Positions 46,316-55,974 of a DNA stretch of 64,000 nucleotides are shown here, piece by piece (the first letter of the stretch is position 1; every line of letters begins with the position of its first letter). The stretch lies in assembly GCF_004379255.2 (NCBI RefSeq), contig NC_056035.1:25420502-25484501 (forward strand), in the 5' to 3' direction. The notes beneath the pieces are model-generated. The model did not search any database and had not been told where the DNA came from. It worked only from the letters and a program-made list of their open reading frames with translations. A program made the translations under genes and the position numbers. The DNA is from Salvia splendens. Its lineage: Eukaryota; Streptophyta; Magnoliopsida; Lamiales; Lamiaceae.

Positions 46316-47039
46316 TTCCTCCCCCAAATCGCGAAAATCTCACCATACACACCCTTCGCGATTTCTCCAGCGGCGCGCCTCCTCTCCGTGATTTCGGCCT
46401 ACATTCATCAATCGGTGCTATTCTCCCCCAAATTCATCTATTTTATTCGGTTAGTATGCTTACCTTTTACATTATTAGAGTAATTGGTGGATAGCTAGGG
46501 TTTGTAATGGGTTGTGAATTGAGTAGAAATATTATGCATTTTAGATTGGTTGAATGATATTATTGTTGATTATTATGTTGGATTGTTTGGGTTTAAGTTA
46601 ATTTGTGTATAAATTTGATTATAAACCTAAACCCTAGGGTTGTTATAGCTAAAAAATTGGGCAAATTGTTTTGGTTTATGTGGGTTTTGGTTGATGTATG
46701 TTGATTAGTTTAGATTGTTAAATTTGTTTATATTGTTAGGTTTGTCAAATTGAAATTGGACAAATTGAAAATGTTAGGTTAGACAAAATTGAAATTGGTA
46801 GGTTGGGCGAATTGTTAATTGAAATTGTTAATTTTGTGTAGGTGAATTGGTTTATGATTTTGAATGTGCAATGTTGCGTAAGTGAATTATTTGATGTTGG
46901 TGTTCAATTTTGTGATATTGGATTAAATTGTATCTAATTATTGAAATGGTTTATGGTTGGTTATTGTTGAATTTGGATTATGAATTTGGATTAAATGTTA
47001 TGGTTGGTTATTGTTGAATTTGGATTATGTAGGTAAATT
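46316..47039 (+). other. Leader of the MULE PMD gene
   Basis: No ORF of note. A T/G-rich stretch (46500-47035) contains the direct repeat ATGGTTGGTTATTGTTGAAT twice (46949 and 47000), next to the start codon. It probably holds the promoter and 5' UTR, perhaps with an intron. Confidence 0.5.
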
Positions 47040-49133
47040 ATGGCATCATCTTCAACCTCTCGTCGTCGGCTTGCATGTGGTCCTGTGGATCCATCTGTAT
47101 TATATTTTCAGAGACAACACGTCTCTAACAATATATGGGCAGGAGTTCCATCTGAATATGTACGCTGCCGACGATATGAAGGAATAATTTGGGATGTTCC
47201 CATCCATCAATATGTCTTGGCAATAGTGGACCAGATGGGGTTTGGAGGTATATTAAGGTGTGGTAAACCAAAAGACATTGACCACCATCTTATCACAGCT
47301 CTGATTGAACGTTGGAGGCCAGAGACTCACACGTTTCACTTTTCAGTCGGTGAAGCGACTGTGACACTGGAAGACGTGGAGGTCTTATGGGGCCTGAAAG
47401 TTGATGGAGAGGCTCTGACAGCTTACATCCCCCCGACGGAAGCGGGATATTGGACGGACAGGTGTTTGGATTTTCTAGGATTCATACCGGACGCATCCGA
47501 GTTGAAGGAAATGGCTTTTAAGCAGACGAGCTTATCGCGCCAATTGAGGATTGAGCTGTCTGGTGACCACGAACACTACATATATACTCAGCGGGCTCGT
47601 ATATATTGTCTGCTATTACTTGGTGGTCTGATGATCCCCAACGCCTCCGGAAATAAAATTCCGTTCTTCTACCTACACTTTTTCATGGATATAGAACGGT
47701 GTTCTACATATAGCTGGGGTGGGGCGACGCTTGCTTGCTTGTACCACAATTTGTGTGAAGCGGCCGTTGCTAAGAGGACGGATGTAGGGGGAGCCTTAAC
47801 TCTATTACAACTTTGGGCTTGGGAGAGAATCCCAAATATTAGACCGAGGATGCTAGATCCTGTGCATACAGACTATCTACCATGTGCAAGCGCGTAAGTT
47901 GTTCATTTATTCATTTTTGAAACGTAATGTTCATCAATTTTTGTGTTCTTCGCTCATAATTTAAATTTTTTAGATGGAATGGCCCGGCGTCATATGTAAA
48001 AGCACCCGGACATTGTATTGAAAATTTCCGAGATCAGTTCTCCATGATGCATCCTAATCAGGTACTTCATATATTTATAAAATGTTTTTAGTTTTTTGTT
48101 TTTTGTTTTTATGGAAATTATTTTGAAAAATTTGTATCACATGTAGTTTATTTGGAGGCCTTATCTCCACCGGGAGTTGCCGGAAAGTTGTGATGCCGGT
48201 CGTCCTATATGGATGTCGATAACAACGCTTATTTGTTGGAATCTGGCTGAGCCACACCTGCCACACCGAGTGTTGCGCCAATTCGGGATTGTCCAACCGT
48301 ATATCCCGGATCTCCCCCGGTTCCACGGTTCTGATTTTTTGAAACAGGATCGCCGTGGAAAATCTGGTCGAAATTGGGTTCAATGGCACGCCAATTATAT
48401 ACAGGAGTGGGACAGCAGGCACTTTACGATATGGACTGATCTGGAGGACAGTACTGAGCCTGTTGCAACGGAAGAATATATGAATTGGTTTCGCCAGATC
48501 ACTGTGGTGTATTTAACCAAACCCGGCGTGCATGCTGAAGAGGGATTCCACGAAACGGCATCTTCTCATAACTTTACGGTACATTATTTATACTTAACTA
48601 AACCCTGATTACTTATTTAAATTCATATTATGATATGTACTTAACTTTGAAAAATTGTAGTGGAGACGCTTCACAAAATACGCCACTTTCTAAGTGGCCG
48701 AGCTGCGACAGGACATTTCTGTCCGGATATGGAAACCATTTCGAGGATGGTTGAAGAAGGACTGCAGATATCCGGGGAGCCTCAGCTGATGGACTACCCT
48801 CCTTCGCAGCGCTCTGCAATGTACGTGGACGTACCCATAAGGCAAAAGGCAAAACGACGAACCAAGCAGAAAACCGCCCGCGGAGAGTCGTCATCTCAGT
48901 TCGTACACAACTCCGATGATGATTTTGAGGAACCACCTCCACCGAGCTCTGCACTTCGAGGCCGTCATTCTATTAGCCATACCGGTGGTACCGGAGAAGA
49001 TATTGGCCTTAGTGATGTCCCCGCTTCTCCACCGCGGTCGTCTGTGCAGGAGGATCTTGAGAACGCTGTTGTTCAAGATACTCCTCCCTCAAGGATCCCT
49101 AGATCTACATCCACTATTGGGAAGGGGATATGA
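47040..49133 (+). CDS. Plant mobile domain (PMD) protein carried by the MULE
   Basis: Exons 47040-47893, 47974-48061, 48147-48578 and 48661-49133 with GT-AG borders, ~617 codons. Residues ~30-330 match the PMD/aminotransferase-like family (Arabidopsis MAIN and MAIL1): VPIHQYVLAIVDQMGFGG, LITALIERWRPETHTFHFSV, GEATVTLEDVEVLWGLKVDG, LLLLGGLMIPNASGNKIPFF, GGATLACLYHNLCEAAV. The rest is charged, with GRHSISHTGGTGEDIGLSDV near the end. Exon 4 as bordered by AG is one base out of frame with exon 3 (the open frame needs GTG at 48660). The TGA at 49131-49133 is followed in frame by RLFMRKRRDD and another stop, so the original protein was probably longer. PMD proteins are nuclear and linked to transposon silencing in Arabidopsis; the role of transposon-borne copies is not known. 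Confidence 0.82.
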
Positions 49134-49319
49134 CGTCTGTTTATGCGGAAACGTCGTGACGATTGAACTAATTTGAACTCTTGATATTAGTGTAATTTGA
49201 TATTGATGTTTTTTCATTTGATTTGAACTCATTGATTTTAAGTCTTTATGATTAAGTCTTTGGATGTCTGAATTATTATTTCCTAGTTGAAATGAAAATG
49301 AAAACAGGCAAATAAAGAG

Positions 49320-49960
49320 ATATTGGCGTTTTTGTGAAAATTTGGTAATGTAAGTCTTTGTGAAAAACGCCAATGGTATTGGCGTTTATAAGTTAGAAGA
49401 AATTTTGCTAGTTTTTTTCCACGACGGTTCTGAACAAAAACGCCATTCCCGTTGGCGTTTTTATTAACACGCCAATGCAGTTGGCGTGTTACTTAAAAAC
49501 GCCAATGACATTGGCGTGTCTAAGTTGGTGTTTATTTTGCTCGTTTTTTCGACATTCTGAATAAAGACGCCAGTCCCTTTGGCGTCTTTTAGCTAAAACA
49601 CGCCAATCACGTTGGCGTTTTTAAGTTAGAAGAAATTTTGCTAGTTTTTTTCCACGACGGTTCTGAACAAAAACGCCATTCCCGTTGGCGTTTTTGTTAA
49701 CACGCCCATGCAGTTGGCGTGTTCTTTAAAAACGCCAATGACATTGGCGTGTCTAAGTTGGTGTTTATTTTGCTCGTTTTTTCCACGACGAATGCGGACA
49801 TTCTGAATAAAGACGCCAGTCCCTTTGGCGTGTTTTAGCAAAAACACGCCAATCACGTTGGCGTTTTTAAGTAAAAATACACCAATTCAGTTGGCGTCTC
49901 TTTAAACACGCCACTCACATCGGCGTTTTTCAATAAAAAACGCTACCGCTGTTAGCGCTT
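49320..49960. repeat. Middle palindrome array of the MULE, with ~233-bp tandem duplication
   Basis: About fifteen ACGCCAA-n-TTGGCGT units between the two converging genes. A ~233-bp block beginning AGTTAGAAGAAATTTTGCTA is repeated at 49391 and 49624, so the array grew by duplication of several units at once. A last unit uses GCGCT arms (AACGCTACCGCTGTTAGCGC). Confidence 0.92.
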
Positions 49961-50067
49961 TTAATCATTTCATCATTATTCAATATATAAGTACATACAA
50001 ATATTACCCTATACATTAGTCCAAATATTGCTAAATACAGAAATCCAATATTACACAATGCATACGT

Positions 50068-53000
50068 TCAATTGTCTTGCCTTTTCCGCGTAAAAAAGCT
50101 ACGGATCCTCTTCCCGATTCTGGCGGTTGAGAGTCTAGACGGAGGAGTCTCTCGCACAACGACATTCTCTAAATCAACCCCAAAATATTCGTCTCGCACA
50201 GAAGACCGAGGTGGAGAATGTGGGACATCACTGAGACCGATGTGTTCGCCTGTACCACCAGTGTGGCTGACAGAATGACGACCTCGAACTGCAGATCTTG
50301 GTGGAGGTGGAGGCATAAAATCGTGATCGACATCATCAGTGTGACTGACAGAATGACGACCTCGAACTGCATATCTTGGTGGAGGTGGAGGCAAAGAATC
50401 GTCAGCGGCATCATCTATCAACTGAGTATCCATCCTTGGTGGAGGTGGAGGCATAAAATCGTCAGCGGCATCGTCTACCAACTGAGTATCCATCCTTGAA
50501 AGAGCATTCGGGCAGTTGCGCCTGTCGTGACCTGGTTGACGGCAATGTTTACATCGGCGTCGGGCTCGTGGCTGGTCAGCTTCACGGACATCCATCTGAT
50601 TAGGAATCCTAGTAGTACGGTATCGACCGCGACTTTTAGGCATTAACTGAGCTCGTGAACATTGCAAAGTCCATTCAGGCACGGCCCAATAATCTTGGTG
50701 TCTGGGTGGATTGAACACCGTAGAATATTGGTGTACCCAAACACTTGTGCAGTATACGGGATCAACAAGCGACAGCATGTTGTCGTTTCTAAAACGCGCA
50801 ACTGCCGCTGCATGTGAACATGGAAGTCTCCACATCTGCCACTTTTGACATTTGCAGTGCGACTCCAAGTACTTTACCTTCCACTTATTAGCGCCCTTTC
50901 CACCAATTCGACGCTTTGTTCGAACCACATAATGCCCTGCAATTGTGTTCGGTGCTCTCACATTATGTAATTGACCTTTTGCATCATTTTTGCACACCTT
51001 TTCATGCGCCCACGGGGTAAGTGGTGTGGCACACTGTGTTGATGCAATTGACCGGTCATTGAACCATTCTATTGTCCTCCAGAATATCATATCAATGCAA
51101 GCTTTAATTGGGAGTTGTCTTGCGCCTCTCAACACATTGTTGTAAGATTCCACCATATTAGTGGAAACCTCACCCCATCTTTTGTGTTTGTCATACGCCA
51201 GATTCCATTTTTCTAACTCCACGGCATGAAGGTACTGCAAAGCCTCGTTGTTGACGTTTCGAAGTAAACGACGTCTGATCTTAAACTTGCGCTTCTTGGT
51301 AGCAATACCAATTTTCCAAACAAGTCTTTTGACCATGATACCTTTGTGATTCTGCAAAACATTCTTTCTAACATGTACCAAGCAAAATCTGTGATGACCC
51401 ACATTGGGTTCTTCTTTCCATATGGGAGAATTCATTGCATCTATGATTCCCACATGCCTATCAGATATGACACATATTTCATGCTTTGCTACATGAAGTC
51501 TAATGCGTTCCATACACCAATTCCAACTTTCTTTGGTTTCCTCATCAACAATGGCATATGCAACAGGCAAACATTTCTTATTAGCATCAAATCCAACGGC
51601 AATAAGAATTTTACCTCGACATCGTCCACGTAGATGAGTTCCATCAACCGTTAAAACTGGTTTGCATAGTTGAAAAGCCTCCACAGCTGGTCCAAAAGCC
51701 CAGAATACGTACTTGAATACCTTGTTCATACCATTGCTTAATATGTCATCGTGCATCCATTCCACAATTGTGCCAGGATTTTGTCTTTGCATTTCATTCA
51801 AATAAGCTGGTAAAACTTTGAACGACCACTCCCATCCACCGTATACAAGCTCAATCGCTGTCCTCCGAGCATACCATGCTTTCTTGTAACTAACTTTGAC
51901 ATGAAATCTATTTTCAATATCCGCCACAATTGCTTTTACCTTGTAGCAAGGATCGTTTTCTATCTGATGGCGAACACTCAACGCTATCATACCCGACGAA
52001 AGATTAGCGTGGCCATTATAGTTACGATCCCCCATGCAAGTATGAGCAGTGCTGAACACTCTAATTTTCCAGTGTTCATCATGCTTCCTCAGTGTTGCTC
52101 GGCACTCCCACAAACATTTAGGTAAGGACGTATCTTTCGGATTTCCTTGTGGCCACTTACAAACTGCATGCCATCTCTTTCCTTTACTTTCAATAACTGT
52201 ATATTGTCGGATTTTTTCCAATGCCAATGAGTCACAGCTGCCTTCAATTCCAACTTCGTTCTAAATTTAGTATGCAAACCGACATTGGTAGGATCTTTTT
52301 CACTCCAATAATGCACACTGGAATCATCACGCTCAAAGTTTTTGGGATCAAAACTATCATATGGACCTGGTAAGGTGCGAAAGTAGTTGATTCCAGGCTG
52401 TGGGAACTGTGGAACTACTCTTCCTCCAACTGCCCTTCCACCAACTGATGTTTCTCCAACTGCTGTTTCTCTAAGTGGAATGGATGGTCTTGAAGCAACA
52501 AATTGTTCATCATCCGACGGATCACCATCTGAGTCTGTACTAACCGTGTCGGAATCTTCAGAATAATAAGGTGATTGTGGATCAAGAAAGTCGGCTTTAT
52601 CAGGACCTATTATGTCCTCAACCACATCACAATTGTCACGTTCCCCTAAATGCACGCCTCCAGCTTCAAAATCTTGTGTTGCAGCTAAATATGGTTCTTG
52701 GGCTCTTGTAGACGTACCAACATCAAAATCTTGTGTTGCAGCAAAATATGGTTCTTGGGCTCTCGTAGACGTACCAACATCAAAATCTTGTGTTGCAGCA
52801 AAATATGGTTCTTGGGCTCTCGTAGACGTACCAGCATCATAACTTATGACATGATGACTATGATGTTGAGTAATTGCCGAATACTCAACATATAATTCAA
52901 TTACACCTCCAATAACCATACTCTCACTAAACATTAGTTGCATGCATACTTCTTCTAATTGAACACCTATAAACGTGACTCCGGATCCAAAGCATATAGT

Positions 53001-53192
53001 ACGTTTCCATATTATTTGAATATTGTTTTCATATATGCTTATCCCCATCCTTTCACAAATTTTTTCCGCAAGCTCATCGTACGAAATTGTTTCATCCAAC
53101 ATAATGAATCCTTTAGCAAAAGGAGGATCATACGAAATAACTGCTCCGGGAATTATCTTTCCACCCCAATATAAATTGACACACCACGTCAT
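50068..53192 (-). pseudogene. MULE transposase with SWIM and CCHC zinc sites (one frameshift)
   Basis: The likely start is the ATG at 53192 (MTWCVNLYWGG), with a possible AG acceptor just before it; the end is 50068. A one-base shift near 52228 separates the N-terminal frame (ending ELKAAVTHWH) from the main frame (ALEKIRQYTVIESKGKRWHA). The N-terminus has a MuDR-type domain and three copies of a 19-residue repeat (GTSTRAQEPYFAATQDFD). The core has catalytic Asp in VLTVDGTHLRG and ICVISDRHVG, and Glu in STNMVESYNNVL. It is followed by a SWIM zinc site (CKCQKWQMWRLPCSHA) and a knuckle (CKHCRQPGHDRRNC). The tail has Pro-rich repeats and ends with GRHSVSHTGGTGEHIGLSDV and TRKRQDN. Apart from the shift it looks complete and could be active in intact siblings. 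Confidence 0.9.
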
Positions 53193-53324
53193 ACTATCTG
53201 CAATAATGTAAAACACAAATAAATATGTATTATTTTTACATTCATCATTATGTAGAGTCAGCCAAACACTTGACAAAATAATTCTATTAAATACACTACA
53301 ATATATATTATCATAACAATCCAT

Positions 53325-53719
53325 TAAATATTGATAACAAAATTAGGTCACAACAATCCATCAAAATATTTCTATTAAAATATATACTATCATAATAATC
53401 CATCAAAATATTAGTGTGCCCATAACAATTGGTCAAACTATTATATTAATTACACTACAATATATATTATCACAACAATCAATCAAATATTGGAAGACTA
53501 ATGTTTAGAAGAATGAGTCTAAAATTTGATATACTAACCGATTAGAAGGACTAATGTTTGGAAGAATTAGCCAAATTCAAAATATCCACGCTTAAATCCA
53601 CCACCGGGTCGACCTGAGCGAAAGGTTTTTCTGCCTTGGGAAGGGTTTTCACGTTTTGGGGAGGGAAAGTGTTTAGGGTCGCGATGTTGGGGGAGATCTG
53701 ATAAGTATATGGGTCAACA
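53325..53719. other. Upstream region of the MULE transposase
   Basis: AT-rich, with ACAATATATATTATCA repeated several times (53290-53480). No credible coding sequence. It probably carries the promoter and 5' UTR of the minus-strand transposase gene. Confidence 0.45.
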
Positions 53720-53985
53720 GAAACACGCCGACCGAAATGGCGTTTTTAAGTTTAACACGCCAACCTTATTGGCGTTTCTATAGTAAATACGCCAACTTCA
53801 ATGGCGTTTTAATAATTAAACACGCCAACTATATTGGCGTTTTATCCTAAAACACGCCAATTAAGTTGGCGTTTTTACATGGCTGTATTTTGTGAAAATA
53901 CACCTAAAATACGACGCGATAATAAAACGCCAATGATGTTAGCGTATTTACTAATAGAAACGCCAATGTGGTTGGCGTTTTTCCC
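53720..53985. repeat. Right palindrome array of the MULE
   Basis: About seven units ACGCCAA-n-TTGGCGT (ACGCCAACCTTATTGGCGT, ACGCCAATTAAGTTGGCGT) directly inside the right terminal repeat. It mirrors the left array in place and design. Confidence 0.9.
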
Positions 53986-54704
53986 ATTTATGGAATAGAT
54001 AACAAAATGGGTACATTTACGTAATCTTTAGTGTAAACTCCCCCATAAACCCGATTTTCCCGTAAGCACGAGAGTGGAAAGGATCGCGTATGTCATTTCT
54101 TGCTATACTAATAATAAATTGACATGTGTATTACCTTTAAGAAAAAATTAAAAATAGCACAACCCTAAACTCGACAGCAATGCCCCAATGGCAGGAACAA
54201 CAAGCTGTAATCCGAGCATCCAACTTCCCGAGAGCATATTGAAACTTAGGGGTTGTGATAGGTCAGGGAGAAAGTCGTCGTTGGTGGCGACGACAGATGG
54301 ACAGACTGAAAGGGTGTCCTTTGGGGGTGGCAGAAGAAGAATATGAACAACCAGTCAGGCGGCGGCGAAGCGACTGACTGCTATTTGTTGGAAATTGAAT
54401 CAGTGGAGGCAAATTATTGGAAATAGAAAGTATGAACTTTTTAATTTTAGAATAATAAAATATTATCCCTATATATTATTTTATTTACAACTTATATCAT
54501 TACCCTACACTGCTAATGATGTGAAGTTCACTCTCCACTAACACTACTTACATTATTATATATTTCTCTTTTACATTATCAATTATTATACATTAAAACT
54601 CGTAATGAACCAAAATGTTCTTACTTTTAAGGACAAAGAGGTATTATATAGCATGCAATTGTAATTCAATCCAAATATTCTTCTAGATTATTTTTACTTT
54701 ACAC

Positions 54705-54852
54705 CCCCTTTGTTCCTCCTTAATAGAGAATTTTGCACTCGTTCTAAAAAAATAATACAGTAATAAATAGTTAAAGTGAAGAAAGAGTAAATAAGAGAGA
54801 GAATAATTTAGAGAAGACTCTTCTCTCTATTAACATGGAACGAAGAGAGTAG
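54705..54852. mobile_element. Short Stowaway-like MITE
   Basis: Left end CCCCCTTTGTTCCTCCTTAA, right end ATTAACATGGAACGAAGAGA followed by GTAGTA: weakly inverted ends, AT-rich middle. Confidence 0.45.
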
Positions 54853-55034
54853 TATTTATTTTTTTAAAATTGTATCACAACATATTTGTCCATTTACCAT
54901 TTTTCCAATACAAAATTATTTGTAATTCTAATATGATAATATTTAATTCTATTTTGCATTGTATAATTGAGTTAATATAATTTTTCTATACTTTTTTACA
55001 TAATTTTTGGATATTAGTGATGTACTTATATAAT

Positions 55035-55245
55035 ACTCTCTTTGTATCATGTTATTCGCACTTTTTTTATTTCGGCTTGTCCCAACTACTTACCCTACTT
55101 ATATTTTAAGTAAGAATTAGGGTATTTAATTGATAGTATATTAAAGTTAATTAAGAGTTCCTTTAGTAAGTGATCTCTCATTACCCGTAACATATTAATT
55201 TAATTTACGTTATAAAATAAAAAGTGCTAGTAACATGGGCGGAGG
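55035..55245. mobile_element. Stowaway-like MITE, diverged
   Basis: Left TACTCTCTTTGTATCATGTT, right CTAGTAACATGGGCGGAGGG: inverted imperfect ends. Confidence 0.5.
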
Positions 55246-55319
55246 GAGGAACTTATATTATAGCTATCATCTAAAAATATAAATATTTACATACATAATT
55301 TACATTAACTTTAACTATT

Positions 55320-55545
55320 TTATTTTTTTAATAGATCATTTGGGATTAACACGGGTGATTGACATTGGGCGTAATGTGTAATTGGTAAAATAAGAGAGAA
55401 GAGAAAAAAATAGTTGAAATTGTGTAGTAGATGGTGGGCCTATAAATGATAACGTAAAAAAGAAGGAGAAAAAAGTTATCATAATGGATATAAATTATTT
55501 TTATGAGATAAACGAAAAAGAAATATGACCTATTTTTACATATTT
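55320..55545. mobile_element. MITE remnant related to 26545-26784
   Basis: Shares ACACGGGT, GTAATTGG, AAGAGAGAAGAG, GTAGTAGATGGTGGG and ATAAATGATAA-type sequence with the MITE in the SelT-like gene. The ends are eroded. Confidence 0.45.
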
Positions 55546-55974
55546 TAATATTTTTGGTGTACTTGGTAGATTAAAGTTGGATATGATTTGATGATTCACA
55601 CCCAATAGAAAAAAAAATTAGCGTAGAAGCTGAGCAATCGAATCAAAGATTTTTTTAACCAAAATATTATTGGAGATCATTTTAGCCTGTCAACGGGTTT
55701 TAATCTTATGTAATGAACTAAATCAATATCGTCTTTTCCCGTTTGGGCTTATATTCCATTATCCTATCCTCTATTTATGTTGAATAATTTGACAAACGAA
55801 TTAAACCTTTGAAAGCAAAATGCACCAAATCAATAATGTTACTTTAAGTTAAAGTTTCACATGTTTCCCTATATCCATCAGCAGTTGGACCACCAAACAA
55901 ACAACTTTTGCAATATTTATTTGAGTAAACTTAAGAAAATATGGGTTTAGCTTCACTTGTGATCAACAACTGCA

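Larger units (their letters stand above)
45912..54061. mobile_element. MULE (8,150 bp) carrying a PMD gene and a transposase gene
   Basis: The terminal inverted repeats are at least 88 bp with two mismatches (GGGAAAATCGGGTTTATGGG at each end). The perfect 9-bp target duplication is GTAAGCACG (45903-45911, 54062-54070). It contains a plant-mobile-domain gene (plus, 47040-49133), a Mutator-type transposase gene (minus, 53192-50068), and three arrays of ACGCCAA/TTGGCGT palindromes at the left end, the middle and the right end. It sits 172 bp upstream of the tomosyn ATG, in its probable promoter. The very similar terminal repeats and clean target duplication point to a young insertion, although both genes carry a frame problem. 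Confidence 0.95.
54071..55974. other. Intergenic region, MITE remnants, upstream of TBL gene
   Basis: No gene identified. MITE-like bodies are listed at 54705-54852, 55035-55245 and 55320-55545. The remainder is AT-rich. The last few hundred bases should include the TBL promoter, but no clear element was recognised. Confidence 0.5.

Noticed and set aside
45990..49960. Palindrome arrays as CRISPR
   Set aside because: Plant nuclear DNA, no equal-length spacers, no cas genes, and units vary in loop and arm. They belong to a Mutator-like element.
50072..50499. Plus-strand ORFs opposite the MULE transposase tail
   Set aside because: They are antisense shadows of the Pro-rich repeats of the transposase.
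54150..54260. Possible minus-strand exon (SGSWMLGLQLVVPAIGALL)
   Set aside because: Short hydrophobic frame without a start, splice context or neighbouring exons; no family recognised.
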